Below the pieces are notes generated by a model. That model made no database searches. It was not told the origin of the DNA and worked only from the letters and a program-made list of their open reading frames with translations. A stretch of DNA of 64,000 nt from Streptomyces composti (lineage in GTDB: Bacteria; Actinomycetota; Actinomycetes; Streptomycetales; Streptomycetaceae), in contig NZ_JAATEM010000016.1 of assembly GCF_012034205.1 (NCBI RefSeq), forward strand, positions 62,001 through 126,000, in the 5' to 3' direction. This document shows positions 7,480 to 15,780 of this stretch, piece by piece. Position numbers and translations under genes: made by a program. Position 1 is the first letter of the stretch. Each line of letters begins with the position of its first letter.

Positions 7480-9201
7480 TCACAGCTGGGTCGGCTGGCG
7501 CTCGGTCAGGCCGTACCGGCGCGCCACCGCGTTCCACAGCTGGGAGGCCTTGCCCTTCTGCGCGGTCGCCACCCCGCTGGCCCGGTTCCCGGCCTGGGTC
7601 CGGGGGGTGGAGCGCGCCTGGCCCTTCTTGCACAGCTTGCGCTGCTTCTTGGCGACCTCGTCGGCCCACGCGGCGTAGTGGTTGTCGGCGGAGGCCGAGG
7701 CCCGCCATGCCTTGGTGAGCGCGGTGGTCAGCTCGGTGTGCCGGGGCAGCTTGTCCACGGACAGCTCACGCAGGTCGGTGACCAGTCGGCTGCGCTGCCT
7801 GGCCGCGTCCCGCAGGTTCTTGGACGCCTCGGGCAGATTGCGGCACGCCTTCACGTCGGCCACCGACTTGATCACGGTGGAGCGGCTGTCCCCGCTGGTG
7901 GCGAGCAGCTTGTCCAGCGCCACGGCCTGCTCGCGGGCCGGGTCGGCGGACGGCGAGGGTGAGGGGGAGGCCGACTCGCTCGCGGGAGCGGTGGCCGAGA
8001 CCGTCTGTCTCTTGTCGCCGTCGTCCCCGCCGCCGTCGGCGAGCAGGGCGCCCGCACCGATGCCGACGCCGGCGATCACCACGCCGACCGCGGCGAGCGC
8101 CGGAACGCGTGAGCGGGATCCCCCGCCGCGTCCGCCGCGTCCGCCCGCGCCGACGGAACGGGGCGGCAGGGGTTCGTCGATGCGCGGGAGCTGCTGGGTC
8201 GCCCCCGCGGCGCCGCCGCCGCTGTCGCTGCGGAAGAGATTGTCGAACTCGGCCGGCGGCTGCCGGCTGCCGTCACCGGGCTGTACGCCGTAGGGCCCGC
8301 CGGTGACGGGCGGGATGTACTGGGTGGCCTCGGCGTCGGGATCGCCGGCGGGCGGCTGCGGCCGGCGCAGCGAGCGGGTCTCCTCGGAGTCCTCCCCGGC
8401 GGGCCGCTCCGGCGGCAGCCCGCCCGCGGCGACCGGCGGTATGTACTGCGTCGCGCCCTCGTCGGTGGCGTTGCCGGTCACGGGCGGTATGTACTGCGTG
8501 GCGCCCTCCGGCGAGGCCCCGTGCCCCACGGGGGGTATGTACTGCGTCGCGCCCTCGGGCGAGGCGGCGGGCTGCTGCGGGGCGGCGCCGTAGGCCTGGC
8601 CTCCGCCGTGCGTGCCGTAGCCGGGCTGCTGGGCGGAGTGGCTCCGGCCGCCGTCGGCGGGCGGCAGCGGGCCGGGGCCTGCGTGCCCGGCGGAGGCGGG
8701 CGGCAGCGAGCCCGGCTGCTGGTGCTGCTGCGCGGGCGGGGTGCCGCCGTGCTGGTACGAGGCGGAGGGTGCCGGCGCGCCCTCGGGAGGCAGCGGGCCG
8801 GGCCCGCTCTGCTGCCCGGCCTGGGGCTGCTGCCCGGCCTGGGGCTGCTGTCCGCCCGGCGCGCCCCAGGAGGACGGCGTCCCGGAGTCCCACTGGCCGG
8901 AGCCGTACGCGGCGGACGGAGCCTCGGGCTGGGCCTGCGGCTGCGGCTGGGCCTGCGGCTGCTGCCAGCCCTGGCCGCCGGCCGGGGCCTGCTGCTGCCC
9001 CTCGCCGGGACCCCACGGCTGGCCCCAGCCCTGACCGCCGGGGGGTGCCGAGGCGGGGGGCTGTGCGGACGGCTGGGAGGGCGCGGTGCCGGTCGGGGGC
9101 GTCACGCCCGGCAGCAGGGGCTCACCGCCGTCGGAGGGCAGCACGATGCCTTCGCGCGCGGGGCGCGACGAGGGCTCCTCGCCCTGTCCACTCTGCGTCA
9201 C
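7480..9201 (-). CDS. Single-pass membrane protein with ATQYIPPV repeats and Pro/Gln-rich cytoplasmic arm
   Basis: A 573-residue protein read from GTG 9201, chosen because GGTAGGAG lies 5 nt upstream. Residues 1 to about 360 are Pro/Gln/Gly-rich and probably disordered. They carry four copies of ATQYIPPV (DNA about 8303-8552) plus one variant ATQQLPRI (about 8190). A basic stretch precedes a single membrane helix (VPALAAVGVVIAGVGIGAGA, about 370-390). A Ser/Pro linker and an outer helical domain of about 150 residues follow, with two cysteines (VKACRNLPEA, KKLCKKGQ). Every repeat keeps Thr with Ile or Leu at +3, a pattern typical of kinase sites read by FHA domains. No enzyme domain is present, and the function is unknown. 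Confidence 0.85.
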   Translation of the reverse strand: MTQSGQGEEPSSRPAREGIVLPSDGGEPLLPGVTPPTGTAPSQPSAQPPASAPPGGQGWGQPWGPGEGQQQAPAGGQGWQQPQAQPQPQAQPEAPSAAYGSGQWDSGTPSSWGAPGGQQPQAGQQPQAGQQSGPGPLPPEGAPAPSASYQHGGTPPAQQHQQPGSLPPASAGHAGPGPLPPADGGRSHSAQQPGYGTHGGGQAYGAAPQQPAASPEGATQYIPPVGHGASPEGATQYIPPVTGNATDEGATQYIPPVAAGGLPPERPAGEDSEETRSLRRPQPPAGDPDAEATQYIPPVTGGPYGVQPGDGSRQPPAEFDNLFRSDSGGGAAGATQQLPRIDEPLPPRSVGAGGRGGRGGGSRSRVPALAAVGVVIAGVGIGAGALLADGGGDDGDKRQTVSATAPASESASPSPSPSADPAREQAVALDKLLATSGDSRSTVIKSVADVKACRNLPEASKNLRDAARQRSRLVTDLRELSVDKLPRHTELTTALTKAWRASASADNHYAAWADEVAKKQRKLCKKGQARSTPRTQAGNRASGVATAQKGKASQLWNAVARRYGLTERQPTQL

Positions 9202-9428
9202 CGGGACTCCTACCAATGGGGGACCTTGTGAATCGTCGGGTCACGCTACCGGGTCCCCGGAGCCCGTTTCCACGCAGCACAGGACGTGATCTCCTGCCCT
9301 GTGAGCGCGGTAACAAAACCGCGTCACGGCACGCTGTTTATGTCACTTCCTTCACATCGGCCGCCCGGGACGCGAACGTTCGCCCCGGATGCCCGGCCGT
9401 TCACGTCCCGCGCGGCGGGGCCGCCCGC

Positions 9429-10814
9429 TCAGGCCGCGGCCTGCAGCCTGGTCCGCGCCCCGAACTCCCGTACCACCGGCTCCTCTCCGTACGGTTCGAG
9501 GCGCTGCTGGAAGTCCTCCAGGTACTCGGCGCCGCGGTTGGAGCGGAGCCCGTCGAGGATCTCCACCGCCTTCAGGCCCGTGGCACAGGCCTGTTCGATC
9601 TCCCGCTGCTGCACCTGGGCCGTGGCCAGCAGCACATAGCCGATGGCCCGCCGCCGCGCCCGTGACTCCGGATGCCCGGCGAGCGACTCGCGCGCATAGC
9701 GCGCGGCGGCCTCCGCCTGCCCGAGATCGCGATGGCAGTGCGCCAGCTCGTCCGCCAGATACGCCTCGTCGAAGTGGGCGATCCACGCCGGGTCGTCCCC
9801 GGACGCCGCGTCGGCCGCCTCCATGGCGCTGATCGCGCGCCCGGCCGCCGCCTGCGCGGCGCGCACGTCGCCCAGTACGGCGTGCCCACGCGCCTCCGCC
9901 GCGTGGAACATGGCCTCCGCGCGGGGCGTGACGCGCCCCCGTGCGCCCTCCTGGGCCGCCCGCGCCAACTGGGCGATCTCCCGCGGGTTGCCGAGCTGGG
10001 CGGCCAGGTGGCTCATGGAGGCGGCGAGCACATAGCCGCCGTATCCGCGGTCGCCCGCCGCCTGCGACAGCCTCAGCGCCTGGATGTAGTAGCGCTGCGC
10101 GAGCCCCGGCTGCCCGGTGTCCACCGCCATGTACCCGGCGAGCTCGGTCAACCGGGCGACCGCGGCGAAGAGTTCACGGCCCACCGACTCCCGGTAGGAG
10201 CCGGCCAGCAGCCCCGACACCACGCTGTTGAGGTAGTGCACGACGACCGGCCGCACATGCCCGCTGCCGTACTGGTGGTCGAGCTCCACCAGCGCCCGGG
10301 TCATGTCCCGTACCGCGGCCACGTCGGACCTGCCCACCCGCGGTCCGGCCGAGCGGGCCACCTGGGCGTCCGGCGCGGAGATCAGCCAGTCCCTGCTGGG
10401 CTCCACCAGCGCCGAGGCGGCGACGGCCGAGCCGGACAGGAAGTCCCGCCGGCCCACGTCGCTGCGCCACAGCTCGCAGACCTGCTCGATGGCCCCCAGT
10501 ACCGTCGGCGAGAACTGGAGACCGACCCCGGAGGCGAGGTTCTTGCCGTTGGCCATACCGATCTCGTCGATCGTGACCGTACGGCCCAGTTTGCGGCCCA
10601 GCGCCTCCGCGATGATCGCCGGGGCGCGGCCCCGTGGCTGCTGTCCGCGCAGCCAGCGGGCCACCGACGTCTTGTCGTAGCGCAGGTCGAGGCCGTGCTC
10701 GGCGCCGCACATGTTGACCCTGCGGGCCAGCCCGGCGTTGGAGCATCCGGCTTCCTGGATGAGCGCCTGCAACCGCTCGTTCGGCTGCCGCGCGACGAGA
10801 GGCCTTGCGGCCAT
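9429..10814 (-). CDS. NsdA-like regulator: N-terminal HTH-type region plus TPR-like repeats
   Basis: This 461-residue cytoplasmic protein starts at an ATG preceded by AGGGGG. The N-terminus (about 1-75: NERLQALIQEAGCSNAGLAR, then KTSVARWLRGQQPRGRAPA) looks like a helix-turn-helix of the kind in Streptomyces differentiation regulators. The rest (about 170-440) consists of helical pairs resembling tetratricopeptide repeats, for example AARYARESLAGHP. This architecture is shared with NsdA, a negative regulator of differentiation and antibiotic production. Orthology to a specific member cannot be settled here. It is divergent from the primase-fold gene across a 304 nt spacer. Confidence 0.8.
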   Translation of the reverse strand: MAARPLVARQPNERLQALIQEAGCSNAGLARRVNMCGAEHGLDLRYDKTSVARWLRGQQPRGRAPAIIAEALGRKLGRTVTIDEIGMANGKNLASGVGLQFSPTVLGAIEQVCELWRSDVGRRDFLSGSAVAASALVEPSRDWLISAPDAQVARSAGPRVGRSDVAAVRDMTRALVELDHQYGSGHVRPVVVHYLNSVVSGLLAGSYRESVGRELFAAVARLTELAGYMAVDTGQPGLAQRYYIQALRLSQAAGDRGYGGYVLAASMSHLAAQLGNPREIAQLARAAQEGARGRVTPRAEAMFHAAEARGHAVLGDVRAAQAAAGRAISAMEAADAASGDDPAWIAHFDEAYLADELAHCHRDLGQAEAAARYARESLAGHPESRARRRAIGYVLLATAQVQQREIEQACATGLKAVEILDGLRSNRGAEYLEDFQQRLEPYGEEPVVREFGARTRLQAAA

Positions 10815-11118
10815 GGCGTAACCCCCTGTGGCTACGGTGCCTGCCCACACACCGAGTTGACGTGCTTTCCGTGGCCGTGCTCCTCACGTCCCGGCGAGGA
10901 GTTTCCGGCCGTGAAGATCAATGCCCCGCGGATGTACCGAAAATGCGGGACTTGTGAGGATTGCCGGGGTGACGGCATGCGAGGTCGTCCGCCGGCCCCA
11001 CTCCTGGCTACCCACCCGCGGGCACCGTTCCCCCCGCGCGCCCCCGCCCGTGCACCCGTGCGCCCCGCACGCGGGGCCGATGCTCCGCCCCCGCGCACGC
11101 GCGCGGGCGTAACCACTG
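10815..11118. other. Divergent intergenic region
   Basis: No gene was seen. A TTGACG hexamer at about 10857 could be a plus-strand -35 box. The right part (about 11020-11110) is extremely C-rich, with short GC repeats. Confidence 0.4.
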
Positions 11119-11796
11119 GTGGCGGGCGAAGTTGTGTTCATCGTGGAAGAGACGATCCCGGGCACCGAAGCCGCACAGATCCCGAAGCAGCGCGGGCAAT
11201 CGCTGCTGGACACCGCAGTCCGCTATGCCGAGGAGCGTCACTGGGACGTGTTCCCGGGCACCTGGCTGGAGGCCGCCGACGGGGTGCAGCGCTGCTCGTG
11301 CGGCGACGCGGCCTGCCCCGCGCCCGGCGCGCACCCGGCCCGGCCCGACTGGGCGACGCAGGCGACGGGCAGCGCCACCGTCGCCCGCCGGATGTGGCAG
11401 AAGCAGCCGACCGCCTCGATCCTGCTGCCGACGGGCCGCACCTTCGACGCCATCTCCGTCCCGGAGACGGCCGGCTTCCTCGCCCTCGCGCGCCTGGAGC
11501 GGATGGAACTGACGCTGGGCCCGGTGACGCTGACGCCCGCGCGGCGGATGGAGTTCTTCGTGCTGCCGGGTGCCGCGGCGAAGGTCCCGGAGCTGGTGCG
11601 CGGGCTCGGCTGGTCGCCGGCCTCGATGGATCTGGCCGTGCTCGGCGAGGGCATGTACGTGGCCGCACCGCCCACGCGGGTCGGCTCCCGGGGCGCCGTG
11701 CAGTGGGCCTGCCGTCCGACCCCCGCCAACCGCTGGCTGCCCGACGCGGAGGAGCTGATCCCGGCTCTCGCCTACGCCTGCGGGCGCGACCGCTAG
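11119..11796 (+). CDS. Degenerate bifunctional DNA primase/polymerase-fold (Prim-Pol) protein
   Basis: A 225-residue protein resembling the N-terminal Prim-Pol domain found in plasmid and phage replication proteins. It keeps the opening HWDVFPGTW and a probable zinc knuckle (RCSCGDAACPAPGAHP; Cys59, Cys61, Cys66, His72). Where active enzymes have a conserved acidic DxD after a TG motif, this one has LLPTGRTFDAISVPETAG, so the catalytic acidic pair seems lost. It has no helicase domain. A nucleic-acid-binding or regulatory role is more likely than priming (inference). The start is uncertain: GTG 11119 is used; GTG 11134 and GTG 11143 are alternatives. It is a stand-alone gene. Confidence 0.75.
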   Translation: MAGEVVFIVEETIPGTEAAQIPKQRGQSLLDTAVRYAEERHWDVFPGTWLEAADGVQRCSCGDAACPAPGAHPARPDWATQATGSATVARRMWQKQPTASILLPTGRTFDAISVPETAGFLALARLERMELTLGPVTLTPARRMEFFVLPGAAAKVPELVRGLGWSPASMDLAVLGEGMYVAAPPTRVGSRGAVQWACRPTPANRWLPDAEELIPALAYACGRDR

Positions 11797-11933
11797 CGTC
11801 CGGCCGCGCGGCGGGATCCGCCGGGCAAGGGCCCCGGTCCCCGGCCGTACCTCCTGGTCAGACCGCCCGGCGCGGGCACGCCGGGACCGCCGGCCGGTCC
11901 GGCGACGGCTGCTCGGCGGCGCGGGCGTGCCCG

Positions 11934-11939
11934 TAGGCT
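11934..11939 (+). promoter_or_regulatory. -10 box of leaderless promoter (ABC ATPase gene)
   Basis: TAGGCT lies exactly 6 nt before the ATG at 11946, so transcription should begin at or next to the start codon. No ribosome binding site is present. Confidence 0.6.
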
Positions 11940-11945
11940 GCTGCC

Positions 11946-12737
11946 ATGACGGAGGGAACTCAGGCGGACGGGGCAGCGGTCCGCGTACGGGGACTGTGGA
12001 AGCGGTTCGGCGAGCAGGTGGCCGTCGCGGGGATCGATCTCGACCTGCCGGCGGGGAAGTTCATCGGGCTCGTCGGACCGAACGGGGCGGGCAAGACGAC
12101 GACCCTGTCCATGGTGACCGGGCTGCTGCGGCCGGACCAGGGGACCGTGGAGATCGCCGGGCACGACGTGTGGCGGGACCCGGTGGCGGTCAAGGCCCGG
12201 ATCGGGGTGCTGCCCGAGGGGCTGCGGCTGTTCGAGCGGCTGTCGGGGCGCGAACTCCTGGCCTACAGCGGCCGGTTGCGCGGGCTGCCCGGCGCCGAGG
12301 TCGACAAGCGGGCCACCCAGCTGCTCGACGTCCTCGACCTGGCCGGCGCCCAGCACAAGCTGGTCGTCGACTACTCCACCGGCATGCGCAAGAAGATCGG
12401 GCTGGCCGCGGCGCTGCTGCACAATCCCGAAGTCCTCTTCCTGGACGAGCCGTTCGAGGGCGTCGACCCGGTGTCCGCGCAGACCATCCGGGGCGTGCTC
12501 GAGCGCTACACCGCCTCCGGCGCCACCGTGGTGTTCTCCTCGCATGTGATGGAGCTGGTGGAGTCGCTGTGCGACTGGGTGGCGGTGATGGCCGCCGGGC
12601 GGATCCGGGCGCACGGCCCGCTCGCCGAGGTGCGCGGTGACGCGCCCTCCCTCCAGCGGGCGTTCCTGGAACTCGTCGGCGCGGACGGGCGGGACGCCTC
12701 CTCCGACCTCGACTGGCTGGGCGGCGGTGCCCGGTGA
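11946..12737 (+). CDS. ABC transporter ATP-binding protein
   Basis: This 263-residue ATPase has Walker [10 protein letters not shown] near residue 42, a signature region in STGMRKKIGLAAALLHNPEV (the usual LSGGQ is replaced by STGMRKK), Walker B VLFLDEPFEG, and an H-loop in VVFSSHVMEL. It powers the membrane protein encoded next, whose GTG start overlaps this stop by 4 nt. The pair forms a complete exporter-type system; the degenerate signature motif is common in the CcmA/NatA-like multidrug class. The substrate cannot be predicted. It is probably translated from a leaderless mRNA. Confidence 0.94.
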   Translation: MTEGTQADGAAVRVRGLWKRFGEQVAVAGIDLDLPAGKFIGLVGPNGAGKTTTLSMVTGLLRPDQGTVEIAGHDVWRDPVAVKARIGVLPEGLRLFERLSGRELLAYSGRLRGLPGAEVDKRATQLLDVLDLAGAQHKLVVDYSTGMRKKIGLAAALLHNPEVLFLDEPFEGVDPVSAQTIRGVLERYTASGATVVFSSHVMELVESLCDWVAVMAAGRIRAHGPLAEVRGDAPSLQRAFLELVGADGRDASSDLDWLGGGAR

Positions 12738-14326
12738 GCGCGCCCGCGATCACCCCCGTCGTCGTGCGGCTGAAGCTGTCGCTGCTGCGCAACGGGCTGC
12801 GCCAGTCCGGCGGCCGCCGCGCCGCCTACATCGCCTCCGCCGTCCTGGTGCTGCTCTTCGCCGCGCTGCAGCTGATCGGCCTGATCGCGCTGCGCGGGGT
12901 CGGGCACGCCGAGTCCCTGGTGGTGCTGCTCGTCGCGGTGCTGGGCCTCGGCTGGGCGGTGATGCCGCTGTTCTTCCCCAGCGGCGACGAGACCCTGGAC
13001 CCGACCCGCCTGGTGATGCTGCCGCTGCGGCCCCGCCCGCTGGTGCGGGCGCTCCTGGTGGCCTCGCTGGTGGGCATCGGGCCGCTGTTCACGCTGTGCA
13101 TGTTCACCGGCTCGGTGATCGCGGTCGCCCGGGGTGGTGCCGCCTTCGCGGTCGGGGTGCTCGCCGTCCCGCTGGCGCTGCTGGTGTGCGTGGCGCTGGC
13201 GCGGGCGGTCGCCGCCGCCAACGTGCGGCTGCTGACCAGCCGCAAGGGGCGTGACCTCGCCGTGCTCAGCGGCCTGGTGATCGCCATCGGCGCCCAGGTG
13301 GTCAATTTCGGCGCCCAGCGGCTCGGCTCCTCGGGGCTGGGCGAGCTGGACCCGGTGGCCGGGGTGCTGCAGTGGATCCCGCCCGCCTCCGCGGTCGGCG
13401 CCGTGCACGCGGTGGGCGAGGGCGCCCACGGGACGGCGCTGGCGCAGCTGGCGCTGAGCGTGGCCGCCCTGGTGGTGCTGCTGGCGCTGTGGTCGCGGTC
13501 GCTGACCCGGCTGATGACGGCGCCGGACGGCTCCACCCTGCAGACCGGTGAGAAGGCGGTGCGGGAGCGCTCCGCGAGCGGCCTGGCCCGGCTGCTGCCG
13601 GCCGGGCGCACCGGCACGGTGGTGGAGCGCAGCCTGCGTTATGTGTGGCGCGACCCGAAGACCAAGGCGGCCTGGGTGACCTCGCTGGCCATCGGGCTGA
13701 TCGTGCCGGTATTCAACGCCTGGCAGGGCACCGGCTCGGTGTACTTCGCCTGCTTCGCGGCCGGCATGCTCGGCATCCAGATGTACAACCAGTTCGGCCA
13801 GGACACCTCGGCGTTCTGGATGGTCGCCATGACCATCTCCACCACCCGTGACGCCTACGCCGAGCTGCGCGCCCGTGCCCTGGCCCTGCTGCTGATCACC
13901 CTGCCGTACGCCACGCTGGTGACCGTGCTGACCACGGCCATGCTGGGCGCCTGGCGGCGGCTGCCGGAGACGCTGGGGCTGTCGTTCGCGCTGCTGGGCG
14001 CCATGCTCGCGACCGGCGCCTGGACCTCGGCGCGGTTCCCGTACTCCATCCCGCAGGAGGGTCACAAGAACGTCGCGCCGGGGCAGGTGGGCCTGGCCTG
14101 GATCTCCATCTTCGGCGGCATGATCGCGGCGGCGGTGCTGTGCGCCCCGGTCATCGCTCTGACCATCTGGTGGAACCTCAGCGCCGACGGCCAGGACCTG
14201 CTGTGGCTGCTGCTGCCGGTCGGCACGGCCTACGGTGCGCTGCTGACCCTGCTCGGGCTGAGGCTGGCCGCACCGCAGACGGCACGGCGGCTGCCGGAGA
14301 TCCTCACGGCGGTCAGCAAGGGCTGA
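12734..14326 (+). CDS. ABC transporter permease
   Basis: A 530-residue integral membrane protein with many hydrophobic helices (roughly 12), for example AAYIASAVLVLLFAALQLIG and SLVVLLVAVLGLGWAVMPLF near the N-terminus and LLWLLLPVGTAYGALLTLLG near the end. A long soluble loop lies around residues 250-300. It overlaps the ATPase gene by 4 nt and would form the membrane channel of that transporter. The layout resembles large actinobacterial exporter permeases (ABC-2-like). The substrate is unknown. No sensor or kinase gene is adjacent to hint at regulation. Confidence 0.9.
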   Translation: MSAPAITPVVVRLKLSLLRNGLRQSGGRRAAYIASAVLVLLFAALQLIGLIALRGVGHAESLVVLLVAVLGLGWAVMPLFFPSGDETLDPTRLVMLPLRPRPLVRALLVASLVGIGPLFTLCMFTGSVIAVARGGAAFAVGVLAVPLALLVCVALARAVAAANVRLLTSRKGRDLAVLSGLVIAIGAQVVNFGAQRLGSSGLGELDPVAGVLQWIPPASAVGAVHAVGEGAHGTALAQLALSVAALVVLLALWSRSLTRLMTAPDGSTLQTGEKAVRERSASGLARLLPAGRTGTVVERSLRYVWRDPKTKAAWVTSLAIGLIVPVFNAWQGTGSVYFACFAAGMLGIQMYNQFGQDTSAFWMVAMTISTTRDAYAELRARALALLLITLPYATLVTVLTTAMLGAWRRLPETLGLSFALLGAMLATGAWTSARFPYSIPQEGHKNVAPGQVGLAWISIFGGMIAAAVLCAPVIALTIWWNLSADGQDLLWLLLPVGTAYGALLTLLGLRLAAPQTARRLPEILTAVSKG

Positions 14327-14360
14327 GGCGCACCCGGCGGGCGCCCGGTACGCCTCCGGT

Positions 14361-15224
14361 TCAGCTCTCGCGCAGGGAGGCCAGGAACGGTTCGATCGCC
14401 GCGCGCCAGCCCTCGGGCTGGTCGTAGTGGACCAGGTGGCCGGCGTCGGCGACCTCCGCGTACTGCCCGCGCGGCAGGACCCGGACCATCTCCTGGGCCT
14501 CCGCGCGGCCCAGCTCCCCGTCGAGGCCCCGCACCACCAGGGCGGGGCAGCGGACCTGGGCCAGCTCCTCCCAGTGCGCGTCGTACACCCAGGTCTCGCG
14601 GGAGCGGAGCATCACCTCCTGGTCGAAGACCGGGCGCCAGCCGTCCGGGGACTCGGCCATCACCTCGGCGTAGAACTCGCCGCGGGCCGGGTTGGGCCGC
14701 TCCACCCAGGGGTCGTCCTCGCCGAACCACTTGCGGACGTCGGCGAGGGTGGCGAACGGAACCGGCCACGCCCGGAACCACTCCTCCCACTCGCGCTGCG
14801 AGGCCGCGCCGAGCGCGGAGGCCCGCATGTCGCAGATGACCACGCCGCGGACCAGGTCGGGGCGCCTGGCGGCCAGTTGCCAGGCGGTCAGGGCGCCCAT
14901 GGCGTGGCCGATGAGGACGGCGGGGGCGAGATCCAGCTGCTCGAGGGCGGCCTCGGCGTCGTCGACGTAGGCCTCCCGGCTGTAGGAGGCGTGCGGGGGC
15001 TTCTCGCTGCGGCCGTGGCCGCGCTGGTCGAGGGCGACCGCGCGGTACCGCTCGGAGAGCCAGCGGGCGGTGGACGCCCAGTGCGAGGCGCGCCCCATCA
15101 GTCCGTGCAGTAAGAGCACGCCGGGGGCGGCCTCGGCCTCGGTGCCCGTCTTGGGCGGGTCGCCGAACTCCCAGGCGGCGAGCTGCACGCCGTCCGCCCC
15201 GGTCACGCCGATGCGTCGCGCCAT
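14361..15224 (-). CDS. Alpha/beta-fold hydrolase
   Basis: A 287-residue alpha/beta hydrolase. The oxyanion region is VLLLHGLMGRASHWAST. The nucleophile elbow is in VLIGHAMGALTAWQLA, where the usual Gly-x-Ser-x-Gly reads GHAMGA, with Ala in place of Ser. An RGHGRSEKP segment, an acidic residue near VVRGLDGELG and a C-terminal His in VADAGHLVHYDQP complete the fold. Ser to Ala at the elbow suggests it is not a classical serine esterase; related proteins may act by other chemistry or be non-catalytic. ATG 15224 is used, with a G-run about 10 nt upstream. It is monocistronic. Confidence 0.85.
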   Translation of the reverse strand: MARRIGVTGADGVQLAAWEFGDPPKTGTEAEAAPGVLLLHGLMGRASHWASTARWLSERYRAVALDQRGHGRSEKPPHASYSREAYVDDAEAALEQLDLAPAVLIGHAMGALTAWQLAARRPDLVRGVVICDMRASALGAASQREWEEWFRAWPVPFATLADVRKWFGEDDPWVERPNPARGEFYAEVMAESPDGWRPVFDQEVMLRSRETWVYDAHWEELAQVRCPALVVRGLDGELGRAEAQEMVRVLPRGQYAEVADAGHLVHYDQPEGWRAAIEPFLASLRES

Positions 15225-15780
15225 TCTCCAGGCACCCCCCAAGCTCGCTGTCTGCCGTGCCGGACCTGTCTGCCGTACCGCGCCAGATTATCGAATACGT
15301 TTTCGAGAACGGAGTTCCGGCGGGCAACACCCCTCAATCGAGTGACACGCCGCCAGGAATGATCGCCGCGCCCCAGGGGAGATCTTCAGCGGGAGGCGGA
15401 CCGCTCGGGGAAACCGGTCCGAGGGGAATGACCCTGAGAGCTCGGGGCTCCGGGTCAGTACAGGGGAGGACAAGCCCCGGCGCCCTGCGGCGCCGGGGCT
15501 CCTCACATGCTCACGGCCCATCCTCCCCGCCCCTCCCCGGCCGGGTGACATCGCTGTCAGGACCGACACCGCGCCCGACCGCGAACCCCGGGTCATGCCT
15601 CATGCGACAGCCTGGCACGCGATCCGGGCGCGCGCTGCGATTCCCCGCACTGGATCTTCGAAACGACGGGATCACATCGGTGGCCGTACGGATCCGTGCG
15701 GCGCGGCCCCCCCGGTCCGCGGGCACACGGTTCGCGCGCGACGTCAGGGAGGTGTCAGGGCTCGGTCCACCCGGCCCGGC
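15225..15780. other. 556-nt spacer between hydrolase gene and dmdR1
   Basis: No protein gene was recognised. It contains a perfect 12-bp-stem hairpin (15473-15500). The space on both sides of the hairpin could hold a small RNA or a long 3' untranslated region of dmdR1. Confidence 0.4.
15473..15500. terminator. Strong GC hairpin, probable terminator
   Basis: Twelve-base arms (AGCCCCGGCGCC / GGCGCCGGGGCT) pair perfectly around a CTGC loop. There is no U-tract, as usual in Streptomyces. It probably ends dmdR1 transcripts about 280 nt after the stop codon, or an unannotated RNA. Confidence 0.65.
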
